Below, one piece after another: positions 1-9,495 of a stretch of DNA of 64,000 nucleotides (the stretch's first letter is position 1; each line of letters starts with the position of its first letter). The translations under genes and the position numbers were made by a program. This DNA is from Acidobacteriota bacterium (GTDB taxonomy: Bacteria; Acidobacteriota; Blastocatellia; RBC074): assembly GCA_016710075.1 (NCBI GenBank), contig JADJLO010000018.1, positions 62,001 to 126,000 on the forward strand. The letters run 5' to 3'. The notes under the pieces were generated by a model. The model was given only the letters and a program-made list of their open reading frames with translations. It was not told the DNA's origin and made no database searches.

Positions 1-442
1 TGGCATTGATCTCTCCCGCGTGCAGACGTAATTCCCAGAAACGCTGGCGCCCGAACCACTGCAGGTGTGGATCGATGATCAGCATCGCAAACCCATCCTT
101 ACTGCGCGAAGGTGAGATCGCCATCTGATTCGATGCCCGCATATCGACCTGGAAATTCGGTGTCACGCCAATGGCGCGCAGATCACCGAAAGCCTGACCC
201 GCCGGCCAGCCCCAGATGTACTGGCGGCCAAATGCCACCGGCATGTATTTCTCCAGGCGACGATTGCCCCACCACGAAGGAACCTGATCCGGATGAGCGG
301 CCATGTAATCGCCGATCCCCTCAATGAAGGCCTCGATGTCGGATCTCACCTCCGGCATGATCTTGTCATAATTGTCGCGGGCGACATCGTATAAACGCCA
401 CATTCGAGCCTGAGTGTCATCCCTGAAGTTGTCTTCTCCACC
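1..442 (-). pseudogene. Penicillin-acylase (S45) family fragment, 5' truncated, runs off left edge
   Basis: Fragment of an N-terminal-nucleophile amidohydrolase of the penicillin/acyl-homoserine-lactone acylase family (peptidase S45), usually a periplasmic enzyme that cleaves itself into alpha and beta chains. Visible are the end of the alpha chain (DIEAFIEGIGDYM, PSWWGNRR), the probable nucleophile Ser in RASNQMAISPSRS and the beta-chain motif IIDPHLQWFG. Roughly the first 100-150 residues expected of the alpha chain are absent. The homologous frame begins about GGEDNFRDDTQARM, immediately beside a copy of the GATTACGAA repeat. No ribosome site is visible, and the first in-frame ATG is at 403. 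The C-terminus lies outside the window. It is either a 5'-deleted pseudogene or a repeat-mediated assembly join. Confidence 0.6.
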
Positions 443-451
443 CTTTGAATC

Positions 452-480
452 TTTTCGTTTATTTCGTCTGTTTCGTAATC
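452..480. repeat. Family A repeat, single arm
   Basis: One arm of the dispersed family A palindrome: on the minus strand it begins GATTACGAAACAGACGAA and continues with the 9-nt periodic unit. Unlike most other copies there is no inverted partner nearby. It lies between the PQQ dehydrogenase stop (492) and the point where the S45 homology starts (about 442). Confidence 0.75.
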
Positions 481-491
481 TGTTTTTCCAT

Positions 492-2531
492 CTACGGTAA
501 TGCGAAGATGATTATCGTTGAGGCCCCAGGGGCGACCTGCCAGAAGCCCGAGGCGCTCCCCGAAGCAGCGGCGACGTATTGTTTGCCATTGATTGCGTAT
601 GTGACGACGCCTCCATTCATCGGCCCGCCGGTGTTGAAACGGTAGAGCACCTTGCCGGCCCGGGCATCGAGCACAATGAAATCTCCCGTCAGTTCGCCCG
701 TGAAGACGAGGTCTGCCGATGTCGTTGTCACTGCGGCCAGCATCGGTTTGGCGGATTCGTATTTCCATGCGACCTTGCCTGTTGAAGCATCGATCGCAGT
801 CAGCCACCCGTGCGGTTTGTCTTCAGGCCCATTAAAAAAGCTGCCGCCCATGTATTGCTGCCCCGGAACAAAGCGCACATCGGTTCCTTCCCTGAACGTT
901 CCGCACCAGTCAACGGCCGGAACATAGAGCATGTTCGTGCGCAAATTGAAGGCAGGGCCGTTCCAGAGAACTCCGCCAAGCACGCCGGGACAGGCGTGAA
1001 CACCCTGTTTGGTTAAGGGTAGATCAAGATACGAACGAGTGGTCACGGGAACTTCATAGATATGTTCTTTTGTCTCGCGGTCGAGCACATGCAGCAGTCC
1101 GTCTTTTCCCACGGCTGCGACGAGTTTTCGGCTTTTCCCTGCGATGGTCGTCGTGAACAACGGGCTGACCTGAGTCATGTCGTAATCGTGGACATCGTGA
1201 GGCACGGCCTGGTAGTACCACTTGAGCTTTCCTGTCCTGACATCGAGCACGACCATCGAACTGGTGTAAAGATTCGCTCCGGGGCGCAGGTCGTCAAAGA
1301 AATCGGGCGCCGGGTTTGCGACCGGAAGATAAAGGAGCCCCTGCTCCTGATCGAGTGACATCGGCGCCCAGACCGCTCCGCCGCCTCTAAGCCTTGATTC
1401 CAGGTTGCCCCACGTTTCAACTCCCGGCTCTCCGTCATCGGGCACCGTGTTGAAGCGCCATAAGGGATCACCGTTGTCGAGCTTGAATGCGCCAATCCAG
1501 CCTTTGACTCCCTGCTCGCTGATTCCGAGACCGAGCAGAATCATGTTCTCGAAAATCACCGGAGCCATGTTGAACGATCCCTCGTTCTTCTCGGAAGCGA
1601 TGACCTTCTTCTCCCAGAGCATCTTTCCCGTCTCAATATCCAGGGAGAACAGGTAACCGTCCGTCGTGGCCCGCACCACACGGCCGTCCTTGATGGCCAC
1701 TCCGCGGTTCGGAGGATGCACCTCGATCGATTTGGGCCTCCAGTCATGCCTCCACTTGACACGGCAGCTCGTCGCATCGAGAGCAATGGTTGAAGTCGAT
1801 GTGGTGATATACATGACTCCGCGATAAACGATCGGATTGTTATGAAAGGCTTTGGTATCGCCCGCCTGATAGATGCAGACCGGTCTTAGTTGCGAGACAT
1901 TCTGCTGGTTGATCTGCTTGAGATCAACGTAGCGCTGGCCTGCGTAGTCGTGATTCGAATGCAACCAGTCAGTCGTGTTGACTGCCGCACGGTTGAGTTC
2001 GTCCTGCGTCGGAAAGTTTGAAGTCGGCATGCCGGAGGTCTTCGTAGATTCCGCAGTCCGGGCAGCCACAGGCGGGTTCATCAACGACGACTCTTTTGTA
2101 GCCACCTGTGCGGCTATCTTGATTTGCTTCAGAACGCCGGAATCGGTCGGCAACTCGCGACTTCCCGCAGCATATCCGATGTTGCCGAGCATGAACGCCA
2201 CGATATCGATGTACTGCTGGTTGTTGAGCGTGCCGGCAGCGCCGAAAGGCATCTGTGTGCGGATGATGTAAAAAAGCTCATCGACTGTATGGCTCCCTTC
2301 CGCCCACTTGGCCATAAACCGGCTGCCCTTCAATGCCGAGGCCGAGGCGCCTTCGAGCGACTGCCCATGACAGGCTGCGCAATTTGCTTGATAAAGCGCC
2401 TGTCCTCTCTTCGCCTGGGCTTCGGTATAAACACCGCCCTGCTGAGCCACTGCATTGGTATTGCCAAATATGACCGCCAGACTGAGCGCTGCAAAGACCC
2501 GCGGTATTGATTTCAATGAGTATCGGCGCAT
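492..2531 (-). CDS. PQQ-dependent dehydrogenase with N-terminal cytochrome c domain
   Basis: Secreted quinoprotein dehydrogenase, by family an oxidant of alcohols, sugars or similar substrates that passes electrons through its own haem to the periplasmic respiratory chain. The start at 2531 (MRRYSLKS) is preferred over an upstream ATG because it opens a signal peptide ending near NAVAQ and has AAGGAG (2540-2545) 8 nt upstream. A c-type haem site CAACH is at about residues 51-55. The rest is an eight-bladed PQQ-type beta-propeller (HSNHDYAGQRY, HDVHDYDMTQV, GGVLWNGPAF), ending normally with FALP. It is 679 aa, in family range. The substrate cannot be read from the sequence. The next upstream gene on the strand is a small unknown protein 46 nt away, probably co-transcribed. 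Confidence 0.88.
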   Translation of the reverse strand: MRRYSLKSIPRVFAALSLAVIFGNTNAVAQQGGVYTEAQAKRGQALYQANCAACHGQSLEGASASALKGSRFMAKWAEGSHTVDELFYIIRTQMPFGAAGTLNNQQYIDIVAFMLGNIGYAAGSRELPTDSGVLKQIKIAAQVATKESSLMNPPVAARTAESTKTSGMPTSNFPTQDELNRAAVNTTDWLHSNHDYAGQRYVDLKQINQQNVSQLRPVCIYQAGDTKAFHNNPIVYRGVMYITTSTSTIALDATSCRVKWRHDWRPKSIEVHPPNRGVAIKDGRVVRATTDGYLFSLDIETGKMLWEKKVIASEKNEGSFNMAPVIFENMILLGLGISEQGVKGWIGAFKLDNGDPLWRFNTVPDDGEPGVETWGNLESRLRGGGAVWAPMSLDQEQGLLYLPVANPAPDFFDDLRPGANLYTSSMVVLDVRTGKLKWYYQAVPHDVHDYDMTQVSPLFTTTIAGKSRKLVAAVGKDGLLHVLDRETKEHIYEVPVTTRSYLDLPLTKQGVHACPGVLGGVLWNGPAFNLRTNMLYVPAVDWCGTFREGTDVRFVPGQQYMGGSFFNGPEDKPHGWLTAIDASTGKVAWKYESAKPMLAAVTTTSADLVFTGELTGDFIVLDARAGKVLYRFNTGGPMNGGVVTYAINGKQYVAAASGSASGFWQVAPGASTIIIFALP

Positions 2532-2577
2532 GCGAATGTCTCCTTGTTGGACAGCAAGAACAATTGACCACTTGTCC

Positions 2578-2877
2578 TTATTCAACCTTGATGAATTCAC
2601 CTTCGTACGGATAGCGGTTTATCTCGGTCATGCAATCGGCCAGCGCGGATGCCAGGGTCTCTCCCCAGCCGAAAGGCGTGAACGGGGCCGTCTTCTGATT
2701 AACCTGCTTGTCCGATTCAGCATAAAATTTCATGAACTGCTGGTTGCGTTCGGCGTATTCCTTGACGGTGATGAAGAATTCCACCACCCCGTCAGCCTCG
2801 ACTTTTTTCATGGAGAAAAAATGAAGTTGTGCCAATTCCTGCGAAGGGTGCGTCTGCACAAAAGCCCAATCGGCCAT
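2578..2877 (-). CDS. Small protein of unknown function
   Basis: A 99-residue soluble protein starting MADWAFVQTHPSQELAQ with no signal peptide or membrane segment. I do not recognise the family. It is rich in aromatic and charged residues and has a central helix-like stretch (FFITVKEYAERNQQFMKFYAES). GGGAGG lies about 11 nt before the ATG. It sits 46 nt upstream of the PQQ/cytochrome c dehydrogenase on the same strand, so it may be first gene of that transcription unit. Codon use resembles its neighbours. The ORF and ribosome site make it likely to be real, but its role is unknown. Confidence 0.6.
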   Translation of the reverse strand: MADWAFVQTHPSQELAQLHFFSMKKVEADGVVEFFITVKEYAERNQQFMKFYAESDKQVNQKTAPFTPFGWGETLASALADCMTEINRYPYEGEFIKVE

Positions 2878-3043
2878 CTCGGAGGTTCCTCCCTTTCAGA
2901 CAAAATGATTTGGAAACAAAAAGATAGAATTTCAGACGGGCATTGTACCTGATGACCCATTTATCTCGACAGCCAAAATAACTGAAATCAACGAAGCAAT
3001 CTGATTTCTGGATTTTTTTGTCTAGTTTGTAATCTTCAGGTCT

Positions 3044-4952
3044 TTACCGGTGTTTGAGTTCGAGCGCGTAAATGAGGGAATCGCCGCGAGCTGTGAGCGT
3101 AGTGCGTTCGCTCACCTTGTCGGTTTTGACATCCGGAACGGTCCGGGAACCCTGATCGAGCAGTCTGCGAATGAAATCCAGTTGCGCGGGTTCCTTAACC
3201 TCCACATTTTTGATGGTCTCCAGTTCATCGAGAGACCGGGAGGAGAAGATCAGCCATAATTTCTCTGTCCCCGGATGATCGGTCAATTGATACCATCCGG
3301 TCTCTACTGAACCGCCGGCCGCCAACTGCGAAGATGATTTATAAGGAAAGAGCAGATTGTAGCTGATCGCGCCGTCAGAGATGGGACCTTCATTGAGAAC
3401 ATAGAGATACCCCGCCTGCGGGCTCATGAAATTGAGCTTGAATTTCCACCCATCGCCGAAGACATCCTGGCCTGAGGATTCGAAGGGCTCGCGGAATGGC
3501 TGCCCGTCGCGCATCTTCTGAATCGTCAGAAAGAACTTGAGCGAGCGTTCAAGACCCTGGACTGAATTGACGGACGATGCAGTCTTATCCGGAAGTTTAT
3601 TGCGTAGAAGATTCCAGGTGCCTGCGATGATTCCCAAGACAATGACAAGAGCAGACCCGATCAGAATCGGGATCATGCGTGGTTTTTCATTTTTCCGCGG
3701 CACTGTCGATAACCGGGCAGCGGTATCTCTGGCTCTGTCCATGTTCGTTTCAGGCGAAACTTTTTCGACAGGTTCAGGGATTTCATACCTGGATATAGAG
3801 GTTCTGTATTGAGACAACTCGCCGGCCTGTGAATCTGAATCCAGTCGTTTGGTAGGCGGCCAGGAGGACTCCGGTTTCGCCTGAAAAGTTTCCATGAAGC
3901 TCTTCAGATCCGCGACCATCTCTCCAGCCGATTGGTACCTTGAAGCCTTATCCTTGGCGAGGGACCTGACCAGAATCGCCTTCAACGCCGACGGAGTGCC
4001 GGGGAGCAGGCTTTCGATGGGAGGCGGCTGCTTCTGAATGACGGCTATCAGGACATCCGTTGCTGTATCTCCCTTGAAAGGTTTTTTCCCGGTCAGCATT
4101 TCAAAATACGACTCCGAGGCTCCAGATATCCGTTCGCCCGTCCAGATCCTTTCCGCGCGCCTGTTCGGGCGACATATAGCTGACGGTCCCCAGAATGGTG
4201 CCGGGGGTGGTCTTCGCCTGCTTGAGACTCAGCCCTTCAGAATCTCCGATGAGACCGGGCGATGTGGTTGCGCTCAGCTTGGCAAGACCGAAATCGAGCA
4301 CTTTGACAAGGCCGTCCGGGCGGATCATCGCATTCTCGGGTTTGATATCCCTGTGGATGATGCCGGCGCTGTGGGCGGCTTCGAGAGCCTTTGCGATCTG
4401 CATGGTTATGTCGGCTGCTTCGGCTATCGGTAATTTGCCGGCTTCAAGCCGCTTGCGCAGAGTCATCCCCTCGATGAATTCCGTCGTGATGAAATAGATT
4501 CCATCCGACTCTCCGATCTCGTGAATAGTGATGATGTTCGGGTGATTGAGCGATGAAGCAGCAATCGCTTCCTGTTCGAAGCGAACAACCATGTCCGGCT
4601 GGCTGGTGCTTTCCGGGGGAAGAATCTTGACGGCGACTTTTCTCCCCAGTTTCGCATCTCTGGCAAGATAAACCTTTCCCATGCCGCCGGAGCCAATCTC
4701 CGAAGTCAACTGATAGCGTCCTATCTGCCGGCCGATGAACGACGGCTCCTCAATCTTCTTCGCCTCTTCAGCCGCGGGATTATTTAGAAAATCCGTGACC
4801 TTTTCATTGGCATCGAGCAGGCGGCGTACCTCAAGCAAGAGATTGTCGTCTCCGGCACAGGCCTCTTCGAGAAAGGGTGTTAGTTCATCCGGCTTCAGAT
4901 CGAGGGCAGCGTTATATATTTTTTCGATTTGCTGATAGCGCTCGGGTGTCAT
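3044..4952 (-). pseudogene. Ser/Thr protein kinase with TM and C-terminal DUF4384-like domain, frameshifted
   Basis: Hanks-type kinase of the PknB class, normally a membrane-anchored receptor kinase. The N-terminal half (4101-4952, 283 aa) has an acidobacterial-type helical lead (MTPERYQQIEKIYNAALDL), glycine loop GSGGMGKVYLA (88-98), VAVK Lys109, HRDIKPEN (200-207), DFG (220-222) and SPEQARG. The frame then hits TGA after WSLGVVF and resumes one base later at EMLTGKKPF (3044-4099). That half has the rest of the C-lobe, one TM helix (IPILIGSALVIVLGIIAG) and a periplasmic C-domain resembling DUF4384, ending YALELKHR. The join is TTT TGA, so the shift could be a 2-base deletion, an error or +1 recoding. 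It starts 12 nt after the ECF sigma gene, so kinase and sigma factor are probably one unit. Confidence 0.8.
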
Positions 4953-4964
4953 TTTTTAATCGAC

Positions 4965-5537
4965 CTATTTCAACTGAAGGTAAAGCCAGGCTCGCGCAAG
5001 GCTCCATTCGCGTTCTACAGTAGCATGGGAAAGATCCAGAACCTGAGCGGTTTCGTGGATTGTCAGTCCTCCGAAGAACCGCATTTCAACTATTTTACCG
5101 TGTCTCGGGTTGAGTTCAGCAAGCTTGTCGAGGGCCTCATCGAGTGCGAGCAGATCGATCTCGGATTTGGAGCCGATGCGATCAGCCTCACTCAATGAGA
5201 CGCTCAGATTGTCACCCCCGCGTTTTGCGGCATTTTCGGCGCGAACGAAATCCACCATGAGATTTCTCATGATTCTCGAAGCGAGTCCGAAGAACTGGGC
5301 ACGGTTGACGAAATCCACCTCGTCCTGATTGAACAGCCTGATAAAGGCCTCATGAACGATGACCGTGGGCTGGATGACGGCGAGGGGAGCCTGACGGTTC
5401 AGGTATTTTCCGGCCATCTTCCTCAATTCATCATAAACCAGCGGCATCAGATCATTGAGGGCCTCTTTGTCGCCGCCGCTCCATTTGACCAGCAATTTAG
5501 TAAGCTGTTCCGCCACAAGGACACCTCGGGAATCCAT
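4965..5537 (-). CDS. ECF-type RNA polymerase sigma factor (Sig-70_X6/TIGR02999-like)
   Basis: Alternative sigma factor of 190 aa. The N-terminal part carries the region 2 helices (NRAQFFGLASRIMRNLMVDFVR, given in pieces: FFGLASRIMRN, MVDFVRAENA). The C-terminal part carries a region 4 helix-turn-helix (TIHETAQVLDLSHATVEREW). The set QPTVIVHEAFIRL and KRGGD is typical of the acidobacterial/planctomycete TIGR02999 group, which is often paired with a Ser/Thr kinase, as here. Its ATG overlaps the kgd stop codon (TGATG), suggesting translational coupling. It is followed 12 nt later by the kinase gene. No anti-sigma factor is seen, so the kinase may be the regulator, which is inference. Confidence 0.88.
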   Translation of the reverse strand: MDSRGVLVAEQLTKLLVKWSGGDKEALNDLMPLVYDELRKMAGKYLNRQAPLAVIQPTVIVHEAFIRLFNQDEVDFVNRAQFFGLASRIMRNLMVDFVRAENAAKRGGDNLSVSLSEADRIGSKSEIDLLALDEALDKLAELNPRHGKIVEMRFFGGLTIHETAQVLDLSHATVEREWSLARAWLYLQLK

Positions 5538-8500
5538 CAGAAACCAAGAGCATCCTGGATCAGCGAATGCTGTTCGAGCTGATGGATCGTGTATGAACCG
5601 GTCGCAGGGCTCGCGCTGGCAGACCGGCCGACGTAGCGAAGTTCCTGATCATCTCTCAGCAGTTCTTCGAGTCGCGGGCGCATGAACTTCCACCCGCCCA
5701 TATTGCGGGGCTCTTCCTGAACCCAGCAGATTTCCGAAGCATTCGAGTATGCGGCCAGCCACTGTGTCAGCAGGGTCCGCGGGAACGGGTAGAACTGTTC
5801 GAGCCTGAGTATCGCTATCCGGCCCGTATTGTTCTTTTCGTGTTCGGCGAGCAGGTCGTAGTAAACCTTGCCGCTGCAGATCAGCACACGCTCAACGCCT
5901 GCGGGGTTGACCGAATCGCCGATGACGGGATGGAATCCCCCGGAAGTGAAATGATCCACCGAAGATGTCGCCTGAGGCAGCCTGAGCAGGCTCTTGGGCG
6001 TCATGACGACAAGCGGCCGGACTTCCTGCTGTCTCACCTGCCGGCGCAGCATATGGAAATATTGCGCTGGAGTCGAGGGGTAGCAGACCTGCAGATTGTT
6101 TTCGGCGCAGAGCTGCAGGTAGCGTTCGAGTCTCGCGCTCGAGTGTTCGGGCCCCTGGCCCTCGTAACCGTGGGGCAGCAGCAGCACCAGGCGGGAAGTC
6201 TGCTGCCATTTATCTTCACCGGGCGCGATGAACTGATCGATGATCACCTGGGCGCCGTTGGCGAAATCGCCGAACTGAGCCTCCCACATGATCAAACTAT
6301 CGCGAGCCACAACGGAATAACCGTAGTCGAAGCCGAGGACGCCGGCTTCCGACAGCGAACTGTCGAAGACCTCGAAGCGAGTTCCCTTCCTGGCCAGAGA
6401 TTCAATGGGGGTCCATGGCTTTCCGGTCCGTGTGTCGTAGAGAATGGCATGCCTGTGGCTGAAGGTTCCGCGGCCGCAATCCTCGCCCGAGAGCCGCACC
6501 GAGGTGCCTTCGAGCACCAGGGATCCGAAGGCCAGGCCCTCGGCGAATCCCCAGTCGATCGGCGCTTCTCCTGACCCCATCTTGGCCCGGCGACTCATCT
6601 GACCGACCATCTTCGGATTCAGATTGAATCCCTGCGGGATGACGCTCATCGCCTGAGAAACCTCGCCGAGCACCTCGCGCGTAATGGCCGTATCAGGAAT
6701 TTTCGAACCGTCATCTTCGGGGATCGGCTCCGGCAGATTCGTCACCGCCTTCTTGCGTGCAACGATCTCTTTCGCGCCAAGCAGCGCGTTTTCGAAACGC
6801 CTCCAGCGCTCATCGATCATAAAATCGACATCTTCCTGAGTAACCACGCCTTCACGAAGAAGCTGCCGCGTGTAGATCTCGCGAACTCCCGGATGGTCCT
6901 TCACCTTCTGATACATCAGCGGCTGGGTATAGCTCGGCTCGTCACCCTCGTTGTGGCCATGACGGCGGAATCCGATCAGGTCGATGACCACATCCTTGCG
7001 GAACTTCTGGCGGTAATCCAGGGCAATTTGCAGCACACGATAAGCCGCATCGACATCGTCTCCGTTGACGTGGAAGATCGGCAACTGCGTCATCTTCGCC
7101 ACATCCGTCGAGTAGATCGAGGAACGTCCCTCGGCCGCCGAGGTGGTGAAACCAATCTGGTTGTTGATGACGATGTGAATAGTGCCGCCCGTGCGATAGC
7201 CCTTGAGCTGCGCCAGGTTGAGCGTCTCCATGACCATCCCCTGGCCGATGAAGGCCGCATCACCGTGCAAAATAACCGGAAGCACACGCTCTCTCGCCGT
7301 CTCCTTGTCGAGCTCGACCGCGAGGATATCCTGTTTGGCGCGAACCATTCCCTCCACCACCGGATCGACCGCTTCGAGATGGCTCGGATTCGACGCCAAA
7401 GTCAGCTTGACCAGCTTGTCGTCGATCTCACGCTCACCCGTCGCTCCCTGGTGATATTTCACGTCGCCTTCATCCGCGGGGAAATTTGGATGGACCGTGC
7501 CTTCGAATGCAGTGAAGATGCGCTCGCTGAAATTGCCGAGGATGTTTGCCAGAACCGTCAGACGCCCGCGATGAGCCATGCCCATGACAACTTCATCGGC
7601 GCCGCGCTCTGCCGCACCGAGTATCAACTGATCCAGCATCGGGATCACCGTCTCACAGCCCTCAACCGAGAACCGCTTCTGTCCGAGATATTTGGTATGC
7701 AAAAACTTCTCGAACTGCTCGGCGGCGATGAGGCGCAAAAGCAGCTGTTTTCTCGTTTCGATGGGAAGCGGATCGGCTTCCTTTTCAACTCTCAGACGCA
7801 GCCATTGCTTCTCTTCCGAACTCTGAATGTGGCGGCTCTCGATCCCTATGGATCCGCAATAATAGCGGACAACCATCGACCAGATGTCGCGGAAGGTCGA
7901 TTCTTCCCCGCCTCCAAGCCCGCCGGTGAAGAAGGTGCGATCGAGATCCCAGATCGACAGGCCGTAGGTTTCGGCCTCAAGCTCGGGATGCTCGTGAATC
8001 GGAACCATCTGCAGCGGATCGATGTCTGCGATCAGATGCCCGCGGACGCGATAAGCATTTATGAATTCGAAGATCCGGGCCTGCCGCTTGACCTGCTCCC
8101 GCTCCCGATCGATGCCGAACAGGAGCGGATTAAAGTCCTTCGACCAGCGCAGCGGTTTGTAGGTTATCCCCAGAGAAGCGAAGATTTCGTCATAGAAATT
8201 GTGCTGGCCGAGCAGCAGTTCATGCATGCATGCCAGGAACATCCCTGATTCCGCGCCCTGTATGATCCTGTGATCGTAGGTGCTGGTGATCGTCATGACT
8301 TTGCTGATGCCGAGATACGAGAGAGCAACGTCGGTCATCGCCGAATATTCCGCCGGGAATTCAATGGCGCCGGTAGCGATGATCGCCCCCTGACCCGCCA
8401 TCAGCCTCGGGCTCGAAGCCACCGTTCCGATCGTTCCGGGGTTGGTCAGAGAGATAGTCGTTCCCTGAAAATCGCTGACCTCCAGCTTGCCGTCCCGCGC

Positions 8501-9190
8501 CCGGATGACAATGTCCTGAAAGGCATCCAGGAACTGTGCGAATGTCATGCGGTTGGCGCCCTTGATGTTCGGGACCAGCAACGAGCGCGTTCCATCCTTC
8601 TTCTGAATATCGACCGCGATGCCCAGGTTGACCTCCGATCTCCTGACCCTGTACGCAACGTTATCGACTTCTTCAAAACCATCGTTCATCTGCGGGAATT
8701 TTTCGAGCGCTTTGAGCATCGACCAGGCGATGAAATGGGTGAACGAGGTCTTGCCCCTTCTCTGCGCTTCGAGGTGACGGTTGACCCAGCGACGATTCTC
8801 ATCCAGAAGCTTGATCTGAAGCTGGCGGATCGATGTCGCAATCGGCACGCTCAGACTCTTCTCCATGTTCTCGACGATCTTGAGTGCGGGGCCTCGAATT
8901 TGCAGCTTCTCGCCCGTCAGGGTCGCGGCAGCGACAGCCTGCTGCTGGATTGGCGCTGGAGCGGCAGCCTGAGGCGCCGCCATCGCCGGAGCTGGAGCCC
9001 CGCCCCCTGTCGAACGAAGATCAACTGTCCCGGCCCCGTTTGCTCCCAGCAGGCTCTCGAAATAATCGGTCCACTCCTCACCCACTGATTGCGGGTTGTG
9101 CTGGAACTGCCTTAGCATGTCTTCCACATACGTCGCATTCGCACCGAAATCGTTTGCAATGATGGTGGCGATTTCCTTGTATTCTCGCAT
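5537..9190 (-). CDS. kgd: Multifunctional 2-oxoglutarate decarboxylase/dehydrogenase (E1/E2 fusion)
   Basis: TCA-cycle enzyme of the kgd/SucA fusion type, 1217 aa. In the family, the ThDP-dependent E1 part decarboxylates 2-oxoglutarate and the N-terminal acyltransferase part can transfer the succinyl group. Seen in order: a short E1-type N-terminal segment (EEWTDYFESLL, 38-48), a Pro/Ala linker (60-90), an E2 catalytic domain (about 100-330) with the acyltransferase His in DHRIIQG (306-312), then the E1 module. The E1 module includes GMAHRGRL, the ThDP/Mg region GDAAFIGQG...NNQIGFTTS, and SGEDCGRGTFSHRHA. There is no lipoyl domain, as expected for this class. ATG is preceded by AAAGG. The downstream ECF sigma gene overlaps its stop. 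On the minus strand the upstream region has weak promoter-like boxes (TTGCAG, TTTATA). Confidence 0.93.
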   Translation of the reverse strand: MREYKEIATIIANDFGANATYVEDMLRQFQHNPQSVGEEWTDYFESLLGANGAGTVDLRSTGGGAPAPAMAAPQAAAPAPIQQQAVAAATLTGEKLQIRGPALKIVENMEKSLSVPIATSIRQLQIKLLDENRRWVNRHLEAQRRGKTSFTHFIAWSMLKALEKFPQMNDGFEEVDNVAYRVRRSEVNLGIAVDIQKKDGTRSLLVPNIKGANRMTFAQFLDAFQDIVIRARDGKLEVSDFQGTTISLTNPGTIGTVASSPRLMAGQGAIIATGAIEFPAEYSAMTDVALSYLGISKVMTITSTYDHRIIQGAESGMFLACMHELLLGQHNFYDEIFASLGITYKPLRWSKDFNPLLFGIDREREQVKRQARIFEFINAYRVRGHLIADIDPLQMVPIHEHPELEAETYGLSIWDLDRTFFTGGLGGGEESTFRDIWSMVVRYYCGSIGIESRHIQSSEEKQWLRLRVEKEADPLPIETRKQLLLRLIAAEQFEKFLHTKYLGQKRFSVEGCETVIPMLDQLILGAAERGADEVVMGMAHRGRLTVLANILGNFSERIFTAFEGTVHPNFPADEGDVKYHQGATGEREIDDKLVKLTLASNPSHLEAVDPVVEGMVRAKQDILAVELDKETARERVLPVILHGDAAFIGQGMVMETLNLAQLKGYRTGGTIHIVINNQIGFTTSAAEGRSSIYSTDVAKMTQLPIFHVNGDDVDAAYRVLQIALDYRQKFRKDVVIDLIGFRRHGHNEGDEPSYTQPLMYQKVKDHPGVREIYTRQLLREGVVTQEDVDFMIDERWRRFENALLGAKEIVARKKAVTNLPEPIPEDDGSKIPDTAITREVLGEVSQAMSVIPQGFNLNPKMVGQMSRRAKMGSGEAPIDWGFAEGLAFGSLVLEGTSVRLSGEDCGRGTFSHRHAILYDTRTGKPWTPIESLARKGTRFEVFDSSLSEAGVLGFDYGYSVVARDSLIMWEAQFGDFANGAQVIIDQFIAPGEDKWQQTSRLVLLLPHGYEGQGPEHSSARLERYLQLCAENNLQVCYPSTPAQYFHMLRRQVRQQEVRPLVVMTPKSLLRLPQATSSVDHFTSGGFHPVIGDSVNPAGVERVLICSGKVYYDLLAEHEKNNTGRIAILRLEQFYPFPRTLLTQWLAAYSNASEICWVQEEPRNMGGWKFMRPRLEELLRDDQELRYVGRSASASPATGSYTIHQLEQHSLIQDALGF

Positions 9191-9495
9191 GGTTGATGGT
9201 TACCTTTCTCGTATCAAAAAAACGGGTATAAACAGTAAAGATATACATCCTGCAATAAGTTCGCAAATAGAAGATCACGAAACATGAGGAGAATAGATGA
9301 CGAAACAGACGAAATAAACGAAACAATGGAAAAAAACCTTATAAAATAGCAGTGTTTGTGAGTTTCGACTATTTCGTTTGTGATGATGGATGGTTGAACT
9401 GGCGCATTGACCGCCTGAAAATTTTTCGCCTGTTTCGCCTGTTTCGCCTGTCTCATTGATTTCGTAATCCATCTTATTTGGCTGGGAGTTGACAG
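9191..9495. other. Divergent intergenic region with family A palindrome
   Basis: This 305-bp gap separates kgd (minus) from the methyltransferase (plus). It holds one family A element: left arm about 9296-9326 (CGAAACAGACGAAATAAACG) and right arm about 9427-9471 (three CTGTTTCGC units, then ATTTCGTAATCC). Possible minus-strand promoter boxes for kgd lie in the first 70 bp. No RNA gene or ORF of interest was seen. Confidence 0.7.

Noticed and set aside
6893..8248. 451-aa plus-strand ORF opposite kgd
   Set aside because: Shadow of a strongly conserved minus-strand enzyme; no family resemblance and no ribosome site. Codon bias follows the kgd frame.
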